Shown in pieces: positions 52,308 through 62,553 of a stretch of 64,000 nt of DNA. The notes beneath the pieces were generated by a model. The model did not search any database. It saw only the letters and a list, made by a program, of their open reading frames with translations, and was not told the origin of the DNA. The stretch lies in assembly GCF_014844095.1 (NCBI RefSeq), contig NZ_CP062163.1, forward strand, positions 4,063,501 to 4,127,500, given 5' to 3'. Numbering within the stretch: position 1 is the stretch's first letter; the number at the start of each line of letters is the position of its first letter. A program made the translations under genes and the position numbers. Source of the stretch: Brevibacillus sp. JNUCC-41. GTDB taxonomy: Bacteria; Bacillota; Bacilli; Bacillales; DSM-1321.

Positions 52308-53299
52308 GCCTGCGTATAATCAAACCGGGATTATTGACTAGTATACAGGATCTTGGAAGAAAAGGATTTCAGCAACATGGGGTGATTGTAAGCGGGGCAA
52401 TGGATGGACATTCTTTACGAATTGCCAATATGTTGGTTGGAAATGAAGAAGGAGAAGCGGCATTGGAAATTACTTTAATGGGTCCGACCATTAAAATCGA
52501 GAAGAATTGCCTGATTTCGATAACGGGTGGAAATTTATCACCTACAATCGATAATCACTCTGTACCGATGTGGAAGCCTATTCTAGTGAAAAAAGGATCG
52601 ATTCTTCGCTTTGAAGGGTGTAAATCAGGTTGCAGGGCGCACTTATCAGTGTCGGGTGGCTTCGCCATTCCTGAAGTTATGGAGAGTAAAAGCACCTATC
52701 TAAGGGCTGGGATTGGCGGCTATATGGGGAGGGCATTAAAGGCTGACGATGTCTTGGAGTTTAATGAACCTTCGAAAATTATTGGTGATCGGGCGTTCAA
52801 AGGTTCATTTTCCTTCCCAATGTGGTTTGTCAATGAGAAGGAGTTCATGCCAAGAGGAAAACCTCTCATCCGTTTCATCGATGGAAGCCAATATGAAAGC
52901 TTCACAGATTCATGTAAAGATAGTTTTGTTGCGGGGGCATTTAAAGTTTCCAATCAATCCGACCGCATGGGATATAGATTATCAGGACCGACACTGGAAT
53001 TAAAGGATAATGGGGAATTATTATCTGAAGCGGTCACAAATGGGTCCGTTCAGGTTCCTCCTGATGGAAACCCGATCATTCTCCTTGCGGATAGCCAAAC
53101 AACTGGTGGATATCCTAAGATAGCACAGGTGATCACGGCAGATTTACCAATTATCGCGCAGGTCAAACCAGGTGAATCCATTCAGTTCTCACGGGTGAAC
53201 TTAAAGGAGGCTGAAAAGCTTTTGCTGCAAAAAGAACGGCAATTGAAGGAATTGCAAGCTTCGATTTCCTTAGCCCTGAACAAGTGGCTGGATATATAA
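52304..53299 (+). CDS. pxpC: 5-oxoprolinase subunit C (KipA family)
   Basis: A 331-residue carboxyltransferase-domain protein starting at GTG 52304 (GTGA overlap with pxpB; AAGGAGGGATTACA upstream). Markers: KPGLLTSIQDLGRKGFQQHG, GAMDGHSLRIANMLVGN, VSNQSDRMGYRLSG and LADSQTTGGYPKIAQV. It is the partner of PxpB and, in B. subtilis, the counteractor of KipI. A terminator follows. Confidence 0.95.
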   Translation: MSLRIIKPGLLTSIQDLGRKGFQQHGVIVSGAMDGHSLRIANMLVGNEEGEAALEITLMGPTIKIEKNCLISITGGNLSPTIDNHSVPMWKPILVKKGSILRFEGCKSGCRAHLSVSGGFAIPEVMESKSTYLRAGIGGYMGRALKADDVLEFNEPSKIIGDRAFKGSFSFPMWFVNEKEFMPRGKPLIRFIDGSQYESFTDSCKDSFVAGAFKVSNQSDRMGYRLSGPTLELKDNGELLSEAVTNGSVQVPPDGNPIILLADSQTTGGYPKIAQVITADLPIIAQVKPGESIQFSRVNLKEAEKLLLQKERQLKELQASISLALNKWLDI

Positions 53300-53315
53300 T
53301 TCCGGTCGCAAACGA

Positions 53316-53349
53316 TGAGAAAGTACTCTTTAAGAGGCTTTCTTTTTTG
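53316..53349 (+). terminator. Terminator of the pxp operon
   Basis: AGAAAG-TA-CTCTT and AAGAG-GC-CTTTCT pair, followed by six T. Confidence 0.8.
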
Positions 53350-53570
53350 TTTCATTATACAAGGTAAACGATAAGAGGTTTCCTTTCTTTCCCCTTTACC
53401 TATGATACTTTTGAATTTGGCTTTTTTTCGGAAGAGGGGAGAAGCTGAAATACATTTTTTACCCAAAAAATCTTGAACCTAACATCCCCATGCCAACTTA
53501 TCTCTATTATTACCTAACTTCCAATTAGGAATTTTCCAAAAGGGTAATAATGGAATTTAGGAGTATTGAC

Positions 53571-53596
53571 CGTTCTGACAACAGAACGTTTTTTTT
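53571..53596 (+). terminator. Isolated terminator
   Basis: CGTTCTG-ACAA-CAGAACG is followed by eight T. Confidence 0.85.
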
Positions 53597-53689
53597 ATTT
53601 TCAAAAGTTAAGGGGATTTTTCCAAAAGGATAGGGAAGTTCCACGATATAGAACAATCGGGGAAGACCTTACAATAAGGGTGAGGAATT

Positions 53690-53953
53690 ACCATTTACTG
53701 TATTATTCAAGAAGCATTAACAAATATAGGGAAATATGCCCAAACCTAAGATGCTACAGTGACAATCCGGGAAATAGAAGAAGAAGTTCGTGTGGAAATA
53801 GAAGATAAAGGAAAGGGCTTTGATATAGAAAAAGTTACCCGCGGAGTCGGCTTATTCAGTATGGAGGAGAGAGCCAGAGCTTCCGGCGGAAACCTTATTC
53901 TTCATTCTGGTGAAGGAAAAGGGACAAAAGTAATATTGAAAATGCCTTTATAG
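53690..53953 (+). pseudogene. Sensor histidine kinase (NarL/LiaS type), C-terminal remnant
   Basis: IIQEALTNIGKYAQT, then an in-frame TAA where Lys is expected, then DATVTIREIEEEVRVEIEDK, GKGFDI and GVGLFSMEERARASGG to TAG 53953 form the HATPase domain of a HisKA_3 kinase (N box, then G boxes). The sensor and dimerisation domains are gone and no response regulator follows. Confidence 0.8.
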
Positions 53954-54179
53954 TGAATGGGTTTTCGTAATGATGAAGAAACTTATTCCTCTAGCTTAAG
54001 CATTTCCCATTAACGCTCTTAATATGGAAACTTGCAGGATGTTAAAATTTATTCGATTAGGACGTCAGAGCATTTACGAAAAAACAATGAATACGGTTAT
54101 ATCGCATTACATCCTTTCTTCCATGTTTTATAATAGAATGATAGTTAAGGAAAACTTGTATCATGAAAGGAGAAAATGT

Positions 54180-54935
54180 ATGCAGGCACATAACAAGACC
54201 GTCGTGAAATCCATGCAAATCCTAACCCTTTTCATAAATCATCCGAAACTGACTTTTAATGAAATGATGGAACTTTCCAATTTGCCGAAAACGTCGTTAC
54301 ATCGTATGGTGGGATCATTGGAGGAAATGGGGTTTTTAACAAAGGACGATGATGGCCATTATTCACTTGGACTGATATTCCTGCAGTTTGGCCAACTGGT
54401 AGGAGAACGTTTGGATATCAGGTCTATCGCCTATCCCATCATGAAAGACCTTCGGGATGATGTTGAAGAAGCAGTGAATTTAATTGTGAGGGATAAGGAT
54501 GAAGCGATGTATATTGAAAAGGTGGACACCCTGCATCCTGTTCGCCTTTATACCTCCATTGGTAGACGTTCGCCATTGTACGCTGGCGATTCTCGAATCA
54601 TCCTAGCGTATTTGCCGGAAGAAGAGCGGGACAATTATTTGGGAAGCGTTCAATTAAAACCAATCGCCATTGGAACGATAACGGATAAAACTAAACTCCG
54701 TCATGCTTTGGATGAAGCGAGAGTGGATGGTTACACGATAACTTCATCAGAACTTGAGGATTATACAAAAGCGGTGAGTGCACCGATACTCAATGGTAAA
54801 GGTCAAATAGTAGCCGGTATTAGTGTGGCTGGGATTGAAGCAAGATTTCAGGAAGATCGCTTGCCTGAATTGATTGATAAAGTAACGAAAGCCGCCAAGG
54901 CCATTTCCGTGAAACTGGGTTCTCAAACACATTAA
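54180..54935 (+). CDS. kipR: IclR-family regulator, KipR-like
   Basis: The start at ATG 54180 behind GAAAGGAG gives 251 residues. The winged HTH is at about 5-60 (MELSNLPKTSLHRMVGSLEE), and the C-terminal ligand domain at 75-245 contains VNLIVRDKDEAMYIEKVD, GRRSPLYAGDSRIILAYLPE and APILNGKGQIVAGISVAG. KipR represses the kip/pxp operon in B. subtilis; the gene sits in the equivalent place here. The palindrome TTCCGAATTTCGGAA before pxpA is a good candidate site. Confidence 0.9.
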   Translation: MQAHNKTVVKSMQILTLFINHPKLTFNEMMELSNLPKTSLHRMVGSLEEMGFLTKDDDGHYSLGLIFLQFGQLVGERLDIRSIAYPIMKDLRDDVEEAVNLIVRDKDEAMYIEKVDTLHPVRLYTSIGRRSPLYAGDSRIILAYLPEEERDNYLGSVQLKPIAIGTITDKTKLRHALDEARVDGYTITSSELEDYTKAVSAPILNGKGQIVAGISVAGIEARFQEDRLPELIDKVTKAAKAISVKLGSQTH

Positions 54936-55028
54936 TGAAAATGGAAAAATCATATCATTTTCGGAATATATTTTCCTGAAATAAGATAATGTACATAAGA
55001 TAGTGGATTCTATATGCAGGAAGCAGAG

Positions 55029-55050
55029 CCACCGCATATGGTGGTTTTTT
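55029..55050 (+). terminator. Terminator after kipR
   Basis: CCACCGCATATGGTGG followed by six T. Confidence 0.75.
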
Positions 55051-55086
55051 GGCATGTTGGTATGCAATACTATCTGAGCCAGGAAG

Positions 55087-55118
55087 AAAAGGTGAACCAT
55101 TCGCGGTTCACCTTTTTT
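55087..55118. terminator. Convergent, bidirectional terminator
   Basis: AAAAGGTGAACC pairs with GGTTCACCTTTT. It separates kipR from the convergent dehydrogenase gene. Confidence 0.88.
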
Positions 55119-55157
55119 AATATAGTAAGACTTATACGAAAGAGTGATGGTTAGCCA

Positions 55158-56180
55158 TTAAATATGCACAAAGTCAGATTGATTTATATTTCTCGGCACC
55201 CCGATGTCAGCCATTGTAAGTAAACCAGGTTTACGGAGGGCATCCATTTGTTTAGCGGTATTGATAATCATCGCAGCGGTTGCGGTATCTCCAAAAATTC
55301 CATTGGGAACAATCAGCCTTTGGGATTCGTTCCCATCAATAACGATCTCATCTTCTTGTTTAATACCTGCAGACATCGTTAAATCCAAGGAAATTTCCTT
55401 TCCGTCCAGGGTCTTGCCCGTGGAGATTTGATGAAGCCCATTAACATCCCCAGGTTTTATAGTAGTTAGCGGAACGGTCATATTTTCGCTTGCAATCGTT
55501 GGTTCAATGGTATTGACAACACTTGAAAGTTCCCAATTCAGCCCATAAGCGATTAACCTAACAGACTCCTCAAGACCTACATGCCCAATTTTATCCCGTT
55601 CAGCTAAAAATTCAAATTCTTCTCTGGTCATCCCGATTCCGACCTTTTTTTGTAAGGGGAGGCGCCTTTTCGAAACATCAACTTTACGATTGACCTTGAT
55701 TTGGTTAACTGTGGTCAATACTGTTGTAAAAGAAATGGCCATAGTATCCATGATGTAACCTGGATTGATTCCGGTCCCAATGACACTAAGCCCTTTTGCT
55801 TTAGCATAATCATCTATTTCCTTTGAAAGTTGAGGGTAGCGATGCCAAGGGAAAGAAAGCTGTTCACAGGTGGAAACCACTGAAAAGCCGTGATCTAGAA
55901 GCTCCTTGATCTGGGGCCAAACATGTTGTGCGTTGGAACCGGTTGCATGTAATGCGATAGGGTGGTCAGCTTCCGTATTTACTTCTTGTATATGGGAAAC
56001 TACAAACTTGTTCGTTTCCTTTTCATTGATTAGTAAGCCAATATCCTTTCCTGCCTTTTCGGGGTCAATATCGACAACACCGATAATCGATTGAGGATTC
56101 GTTTGATAAGCACTGCGTAGAATTTCAATACCGATGGGACCCAGACCGAATACTGCGAATTCAGAAAATTGCATTGTCAT
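55158..56180 (-). CDS. NAD(P)-dependent dehydrogenase of the dihydrodipicolinate reductase/2,4-diaminopentanoate dehydrogenase group
   Basis: A 340-residue Rossmann protein (FAVFGLGPIGIEILRSA, then VVDIDPEKAGKDIG) with the DapB-like mid-segment GTGINPGYIMDTMAI and ALHATGSNAQHVWPQIKELL. Length and the NPG motif match the amine dehydrogenase group that includes 2,4-diaminopentanoate dehydrogenase (Ord) rather than DapB (~265 residues). It probably deaminates an amino acid or amine. It is convergent to kipR. ATG 56180 follows GGATGAGAG; ATG 56174 is possible. Confidence 0.75.
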   Translation of the reverse strand: MTMQFSEFAVFGLGPIGIEILRSAYQTNPQSIIGVVDIDPEKAGKDIGLLINEKETNKFVVSHIQEVNTEADHPIALHATGSNAQHVWPQIKELLDHGFSVVSTCEQLSFPWHRYPQLSKEIDDYAKAKGLSVIGTGINPGYIMDTMAISFTTVLTTVNQIKVNRKVDVSKRRLPLQKKVGIGMTREEFEFLAERDKIGHVGLEESVRLIAYGLNWELSSVVNTIEPTIASENMTVPLTTIKPGDVNGLHQISTGKTLDGKEISLDLTMSAGIKQEDEIVIDGNESQRLIVPNGIFGDTATAAMIINTAKQMDALRKPGLLTMADIGVPRNINQSDFVHI

Positions 56181-56504
56181 TCATCTCTCATCCTTTCAAA
56201 TAACTTATAACAAAATGCTAACATTGAGTGATAAATAATAAAAATAGTTAATTTTTATATATTTATAAAGAATCGTTATAAAAGGAAATACGACAATGAA
56301 TGAAAGGATATAGTGGAGAATCATAATTCAACGGTGTTACCCATCGAAGGGGTTGTGGAATTGCGGTTGACGAATCATATGCTTTATCACCTCAAGCGGC
56401 AGCATATATTGGGGTGTTGGACAGGAATCCAAGGTTATCTGCTTGGAGAAACCGCCATACTTTTCACGTTTAAAACCTTTTACTTGAATGGACCTAGACT
56501 AAGT

Positions 56505-56604
56505 AGGTCTTCAGTCCGTAGTATCCCCGGATTTTGGACATGATGGACATTTTCTTGCTTCGGTTAATGAAGTTTCAAAAAAATTATTGAGGTGCATTAC
56601 TTAA
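56505..56604 (+). pseudogene. Possible alpha/beta hydrolase (MetX-like) C-terminal remnant
   Basis: A frame reading GLQSVVSPDFGHDGHFLASV to TAA resembles the catalytic-His loop (GHD) at the C-terminus of homoserine acetyltransferase-like hydrolases. Only about 33 codons remain, so the assignment is weak. Confidence 0.35.
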
Positions 56605-56615
56605 GGCTCGGTTAA

Positions 56616-56655
56616 GGTGTTGTTTCGGGTTGTTTTCATCGAAACAACACCATAT
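56616..56655 (+). terminator. Terminator after the hydrolase remnant
   Basis: GGTGTTGTTTCG pairs exactly with CGAAACAACACC across a 12-base loop. The T run is weak (ATATTT). Confidence 0.7.
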
Positions 56656-56754
56656 TTAGTTCTGTATATAAAACTACTTTTTCTGTTGAAAAAATATAAA
56701 ACTGAATATTATTGACTATTATGAAAATTCAATATAACATTAAATATCGGTAAC

Positions 56755-56776
56755 ATTGTTTTTTATATAAAACAAT
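56755..56776. promoter_or_regulatory. Palindromic operator upstream of the MFS gene
   Basis: ATTGTTTT and AAAACAAT flank TTATAT. The same motif is found at 58405-58426 before the SDR gene, indicating one regulator for both. Confidence 0.65.
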
Positions 56777-56807
56777 AATTGCTACTGTCTTTGGAAAGGG
56801 GGAGTTG

Positions 56808-56882
56808 ATGAAGTTTAATAGACATTTTCTTATTGAAATCATGAAAGCGCATTCAAAAGAGCCTGTTAAAAGGGGGAAATAA
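56808..56882 (+). CDS. Possible 24-aa leader or small protein
   Basis: ATG 56808 has AAAGGGGGAG upstream; the frame (MKFNRHFLIEIMKAHSKEPV, then KRGK) stops one base before the ATG of the MFS gene, and the MFS ribosome site (AAAGGGGG) lies inside its last codons. It may be a translational-coupling leader peptide or the tail of a lost gene. Confidence 0.4.
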   Translation: MKFNRHFLIEIMKAHSKEPVKRGK

Positions 56883-56883
56883 C

Positions 56884-58164
56884 ATGTTACAAGGACAAAA
56901 AAGATGGCTGTACATTGCGATTCCTATTTTTTTCTTCTGGTTTTTCGGCCAGATTGATAAAGTAGGTATCTCTGTTATCCAAACAGATCCGGGATTCTTA
57001 AGTGATCTTGGTTTAATTGGCCTGGATAAAAATGCGAAAATTGGCTTGATCTCCTTTATATTCATGATTTCATACTCCTGTTCCAACATTTTTTGGGGAG
57101 TTATTATCGACAAGTTAGGGGCAAGGAAAACAGCCGTTTTGGGTTTACTGGTATGGACAGCGACAATGGTCATGGGAGGGCTGTCCACTTCATACGAAAT
57201 GTTTTTGATTAGTAGGGTCATCCTCGGAATTGGGGAAGGTATGATGATCCCGATATCGGGTAAATTCATCTCGAATTGGTTTAATAAACGAGAGCTAGGA
57301 AGGGCACAGTCATTCTGGATTACAGGTAACTACCTTGGCCCGGCAGTGGGTACTGTTATGCTCATTCTAATTATTTCAACGTTTCATTGGCAGGCCGCGT
57401 TCTTTGCTCTCGCCGCCTTTAACTTGTTTATAAATATTCCCATGTTCCTGTTTTTGACTCGTAATACGCCAGAAGAACATCCACGCATGAGTGAGGAAGA
57501 AGTCTCCTATATTCGCCAAAAAGACGAAGCGGATGCTGTTCAGTCGAAGCAATTCTTTGCAAAGGATTATCGTTATTGGATTGTTTGGTTCGGCAATTTG
57601 ATGTCGTCCTTTCTTTTCTTTGGAATCAGTATTTGGCTGCCTACATATCTCGTTGAGGCAAAAGGCTTTGAAAGGGAAGCAATGACTGGCATTACTTCAT
57701 TATCGTGGCTTTTCGCGCTCGGATTTGTCCTGGCTGGAGGATTTCTGGCTGACAAAACGAAGCGCCCGAGTTTGCTTGCGACGATTCTGTTCATACTGAC
57801 AGCTATATTTTTGACGATCGCTGTCATTGCACCAAATCCTATTTTTGCCGGCGTTTCAATGGGGCTCGCAATGGGAACTCAGGGGGGAATGTTCCATCTA
57901 ACCAATTTCTTCATCATCAAGTTTTCAACGCCTGAAACAGCGGGTCGCGCAGCCGGTTTAATGGGGTTCACAAATATTATGGGTGGATTTTCAAGCTATA
58001 TTATGGGGTGGAGCCGCGATATGTCCGGAGGTGATTTTGGTCCATCCATTGCTATGCTGATCGTAGCAGCCACTCTAGGGTTTGTGGCGTACTTGTTTAT
58101 GATTAAACAAGAAGTTGCCGAATATCACCTAAGTAATACGACAGGAAACAAATTAGCTTTATAG
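56884..58164 (+). CDS. MFS transporter, ACS family
   Basis: A 426-residue, twelve-helix carrier. The family features are FFGQIDKVGISVIQTDPGFL after helix 1, GVIIDKLGARKTA in loop 2-3, SRVILGIGEGMMIPISGKFI in helix 4 and NTPEEHPRMSEEE before the central loop, which is the ACS pattern of hexuronate and aromatic-acid permeases. It shares the upstream palindrome with the SDR gene, so import of the compound degraded by the SDR/hydrolase set is likely. Confidence 0.88.
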   Translation: MLQGQKRWLYIAIPIFFFWFFGQIDKVGISVIQTDPGFLSDLGLIGLDKNAKIGLISFIFMISYSCSNIFWGVIIDKLGARKTAVLGLLVWTATMVMGGLSTSYEMFLISRVILGIGEGMMIPISGKFISNWFNKRELGRAQSFWITGNYLGPAVGTVMLILIISTFHWQAAFFALAAFNLFINIPMFLFLTRNTPEEHPRMSEEEVSYIRQKDEADAVQSKQFFAKDYRYWIVWFGNLMSSFLFFGISIWLPTYLVEAKGFEREAMTGITSLSWLFALGFVLAGGFLADKTKRPSLLATILFILTAIFLTIAVIAPNPIFAGVSMGLAMGTQGGMFHLTNFFIIKFSTPETAGRAAGLMGFTNIMGGFSSYIMGWSRDMSGGDFGPSIAMLIVAATLGFVAYLFMIKQEVAEYHLSNTTGNKLAL

Positions 58165-58512
58165 AGAGCAAAAAGTTAATATAATACTTTTTTTAGTAGG
58201 GTCGCTCAGTAAGAAGAGTGCTGGATTCTTACTGAGAAACCACTATGAAATCTTGAATACTCATTGAAGGGTACATAGGAGTAAGGATAACCACAGATTG
58301 ATAGAGAACAAGTAACGTTTTTTCCCGAACGATGGCTTCAGTTTTTTTGCAGCTTACATTGACAATAAAGCGATTACATTTTAGAATTGTTTATATGAAA
58401 AAACATTGTTTTGAATATAAAACAAATTATACTCGCGTACAAGTCGTATGCTTGAATGGATCTTAGGATAACCGTTCATCACGGTTGAAAGATAGCAGAA
58501 GGGGTGGAGACA
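58165..58512. other. Intergenic with two inverted repeats
   Basis: CTCAGTAAGAA and TTCTTACTGAG (58205-58236) form a hairpin after the MFS gene without a T run. The operator at 58405-58426 lies before the SDR gene. No coding frame. Confidence 0.55.
58405..58426. promoter_or_regulatory. Palindromic operator upstream of the SDR gene
   Basis: ATTGTTTT and AAAACAAA flank GAATAT; one base differs from the copy at 56755-56776. A weaker, partial copy (ATTGTTTATATG) starts about 20 bp upstream. Confidence 0.65.
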
Positions 58513-59301
58513 ATGGGCATGGCCTTAAAAGATAAAGTCGTATTGATTACAGGGGGAGCTTCTGGAATAGGGGAAGCTGTCACACGCCGTTTTATACAAG
58601 AAGGAGCAAAAGTGAGCATTATCGGCCGCTCTATAGACAAGTTAGCGAAAATGAAAGAAGAATTTGGTGAAAATATCCTTACTTATCAGGGAGATGTAAG
58701 CAAATACGAAGACAATGAGCAAGCGGTCCAAGCTACTGTTGAGCAATTCGGAAAGTTAGATGTTTTCGTTGCGAATGCCGGCGTGTTCGATGGATTTGCC
58801 AAATTTGCCGATGTGACTCCTGAGGCGCTTTTCGAAGCGTATGATTTCCTTCTCAACATTAACGTAAAAGGCTCTTTTTTCGGGGCTAAAGCCGCACTTG
58901 AAGAACTGAAAAAAACAAATGGCAATATTATTTTTACCGTATCCGGTGCAAGTTTTTATCCAGATGGCGGCGGTGTTTGGTACACAGCGAGCAAACACGC
59001 CCAAATTGGATTGATGCGCCAGCTTGCGTTCGAACTATCTCCTTCCATCCGGGTAAATGCGGTAGCCCCAGGGGGGACATTGACAGCACTCACGGTGATT
59101 CCACCGCTGCGCCCATTTGTGAAAATCGTCGATAATGATACGAAAGCAAGCAGCATTAAAAAACGGAATATTCTTCAACTTGCCCAGATGCCGGAAGATC
59201 ACGTTGCGGCGTATGTACTGTTAGCTTCTGACGAATCACGCGCGATAACCGGTGAAATCATTTCCAGCGACGGCGGATTGTCAGTGCGAGGACTTGGCTA
59301 A
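58513..59301 (+). CDS. Short-chain dehydrogenase, cis-dihydrodiol dehydrogenase-like
   Basis: The start is taken as ATG 58513, five bases after GGGGTGG, giving 262 residues. It is a classical SDR: TGGASGIG (about 13-20) for NAD, NAG at 88-90, catalytic Ser144, Tyr157 and Lys161 in YTASKHA. The order of the substrate loop (VSGASFYPDGGGVWYTASK, VNAVAPGGTLT) is close to BphB/HcaB-type dihydrodiol dehydrogenases. It probably oxidises an alcohol or diol intermediate in the pathway shared with the hydrolase and ferredoxin genes. Confidence 0.88.
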   Translation: MGMALKDKVVLITGGASGIGEAVTRRFIQEGAKVSIIGRSIDKLAKMKEEFGENILTYQGDVSKYEDNEQAVQATVEQFGKLDVFVANAGVFDGFAKFADVTPEALFEAYDFLLNINVKGSFFGAKAALEELKKTNGNIIFTVSGASFYPDGGGVWYTASKHAQIGLMRQLAFELSPSIRVNAVAPGGTLTALTVIPPLRPFVKIVDNDTKASSIKKRNILQLAQMPEDHVAAYVLLASDESRAITGEIISSDGGLSVRGLG

Positions 59302-59485
59302 GCTGGCACAGTTTTTGAATACTGTTTAAGTTAAGTTGTAAGGCGGGAACGAAAGTCGATTTTCCTGCTTATCTTCAAGAAAAAGGAAGCAATTTCTAAA
59401 TCAAATCAAAACGAAAGCTTTTTCCAGGCGAAATATTAATTTAGTAAATCATTTTCTAGTTTAAGTAAATATATTTCAAGTTATT

Positions 59486-59502
59486 ACAGTTTTCAAAACT
59501 GT
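59486..59502. promoter_or_regulatory. 17-bp perfect palindrome upstream of the hydrolase gene
   Basis: ACAGTTTTCAAAACTGT lies about 45 bp before ATG 59546. Its GTTTT/AAAAC core resembles, but is not identical to, the motif at 56755 and 58405. Confidence 0.5.
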
Positions 59503-59545
59503 TTGTTAAAAGTTTTGCCAAAAACAAATAAGGGGGACTGATAGC

Positions 59546-60675
<1,130 letters not shown>

Positions 60676-60919
60676 TATATATAGAAATATATTCAATAAG
60701 GGCGTTTCTACTGATTATAGATTTAAAGATTTTAAAACTAAGGAAATTGAAGTCACTAGTTTGTCTTTTGAAAGGGTGGATATTTAACCGATCTTCTCCA
60801 TCATTATTAGAAGAGGAAAAGGAAGAAATACTTGTGGAGACATTACAAGTCAATCCCTTACAACCTGTAGTTCATGTTCAGTATGAACAACCAACTTAGA
60901 AAAACAAGGAGTGATTACA
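60676..60919 (+). other. Gap with an open frame but no start
   Basis: The frame beginning around 60675 is open for 75 codons to TAG 60897-60899 (including CLLKGWIFNRSSPSLLEEEK and [16 protein letters not shown]) but has no ATG; TTG 60747 lacks a clear ribosome site. It may be the tail of a lost gene between ferredoxin and reductase. Confidence 0.35.
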
Positions 60920-61912
60920 TTGACAGAAGATAAGAAAGTCTATGACATAACAATTATTGGCGGCGGCCCAGTTGGTTTGTTTACGGCGTTCTATGGCGGA
61001 ATGAGGCAAGCAAAGGTGAAAATCCTTGAAAGTCTTCCTCAATTGGGAGGACAGCTTTCGGCTCTTTATCCCGAAAAATTCATTTATGATATAGCTGGAT
61101 TTCCAAAAGTAAGGGCGCAGGAATTGATAGAGAATTTAAAAGAACAAATGAAAGTATTCGAACCAACCATTTGTCTTGAAGAAGCAGTTGAACAGATGGA
61201 AAAGCAAGAAGACGGAACATTTAAGATCACCACAAACCTCGATACTCATTTTTCTAAATCAGTAATCATTACTGCTGGAAATGGAGCCTTTCAACCCCGT
61301 AAACTGGAATTGGACGATTCAACACAGTTCGAAAATAAGAATTTGCATTATTTCGTGAATGATATGAACCGATTTAAAGGAAGAAAAGTGGCGATTCTAG
61401 GCGGTGGGGATTCTGCTGTTGATTGGGCCCTTATGTTAGAACCGATTGCAAAAAAGGTAACATTGATTCACAGAAGAGATAAATTCCGTGCCCATGAACA
61501 TAGTGTAGAAAAATTAGTGAATTCCTCCGTTGAGGTCAAAACACCTTATATTCCCTCCGAGCTGGTTGGAGCAGATCAAATTACTCAAATTGTTTTAGAG
61601 CATACAAAGACTCAACAAAAAGAAGTGGTTGACGTAGATGATTTAATTATTAATTACGGCTTTGTCTCTTCTCTTGGAGCGATTAAAGAGTGGGGTCTAA
61701 ACATCAATAAAAATGCAATTATCGTAAATTCCAAACAAGAAACGAACATTTCAGGCATTTACGCGGCCGGGGATATTTGTACGTATGATGGAAAGGTTAA
61801 ATTAATTGCTTCCGGATTTGGTGAAGGTCCTACGGCAGTTAATAATGCCAAAGCGTATATTGACCCCATGGCGAAAGTTCAGCCATTGCATAGTACTTCC
61901 TTATTTGGTTGA
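60920..61912 (+). CDS. Ferredoxin-NADP+ reductase, thioredoxin-reductase-like (YumC type)
   Basis: The start is TTG 60920 behind AAGGAG (eight-base spacer), giving 330 residues. FAD site [23 protein letters not shown] site [26 protein letters not shown] for the NADPH phosphate, and the late FAD motif [20 protein letters not shown]. It lacks the CxxC of thioredoxin reductase, and the C-terminus extends past the last motif, as in YumC/Ycg-type FNRs. It moves electrons from NADPH to the adjacent 4Fe-4S ferredoxin. Confidence 0.94.
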   Translation: MTEDKKVYDITIIGGGPVGLFTAFYGGMRQAKVKILESLPQLGGQLSALYPEKFIYDIAGFPKVRAQELIENLKEQMKVFEPTICLEEAVEQMEKQEDGTFKITTNLDTHFSKSVIITAGNGAFQPRKLELDDSTQFENKNLHYFVNDMNRFKGRKVAILGGGDSAVDWALMLEPIAKKVTLIHRRDKFRAHEHSVEKLVNSSVEVKTPYIPSELVGADQITQIVLEHTKTQQKEVVDVDDLIINYGFVSSLGAIKEWGLNINKNAIIVNSKQETNISGIYAAGDICTYDGKVKLIASGFGEGPTAVNNAKAYIDPMAKVQPLHSTSLFG

Positions 61913-62553
61913 TATAATTGGCATCAAGACTCTTCTGAAGAAATGAAAGTACGTAGCGAGAATCCAGAATAAAAGTGATGAATAGGGGTCTCGATAGTCC
62001 TGATTTTGGATGGAGATGAAACTTAAAGCAGAAATCGGGGCTTTACAGGTTTAGTTGCCTTATGAACTAACAGTTGATAGTTCAGCAAAGGAGACAGGCC
62101 AAGATGACTGAAAACTAAAAGTCGAATTCCTTCACGGTTAGGAATTCGACTTTTTAGTTTGTTTAAGTAACGCCCCTATAGCGATTTTTCACAATATTAA
62201 ACTTTGTAAGTAAAAGATAGAAATGATCATGCTTGTTAATGGTAAATAGCGGGTTCGTTTCTAACGACATCCACGGTAATTCTGCCACACATGGGGCGGT
62301 TCGGTTATACCTCTGGTGAAATAAGATCCCATTGCCCCTATGATGGCTGAAACAAATAATTTAAGAGCTGAATCGATCGGAACAACAAAATATTCATAAT
62401 GGCCAGTGACCATGCTTTTTACCATTGTATGAATATGATTAAATTAGGATGGACTTCTGCGAAATACGGACCAAAGGATAGGTGATACTTAATACGAAAT
62501 CTTAAACAATGCGAGTCGTGAAAATTTTTCGATAACGGGTATCTTGTCTAAAC
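61913..62553. other. Intergenic with a terminator and a possible remnant
   Basis: Contains the bidirectional terminator at 62111-62160 and a 54-codon minus-strand frame at 62261-62425 (MVKSMVTGHYEYFVVPIDSA) that has no recognised homology. No convincing gene. Confidence 0.5.
62111..62160. terminator. Bidirectional terminator
   Basis: AAAACTAAAAGTCGAATTCC pairs with GGAATTCGACTTTTTAGTTT (one mismatch). Confidence 0.9.

Larger units (their letters stand above)
53350..54179. other. Region between pxpC and kipR with a kinase remnant
   Basis: The kipR homologue is separated from the operon by about 880 bp that hold a terminator at 53571 and a sensor-kinase remnant. An in-frame extension of kipR to 54024 is unlikely because the ribosome site is at 54168-54173. 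Confidence 0.5.
56181..56807. other. Region with a remnant, a terminator and an operator
   Basis: Contains a frame without known homology at 56313-56543, a likely hydrolase tail at 56505-56604, the terminator at 56616 and the palindrome at 56755. No intact gene. Confidence 0.5.
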
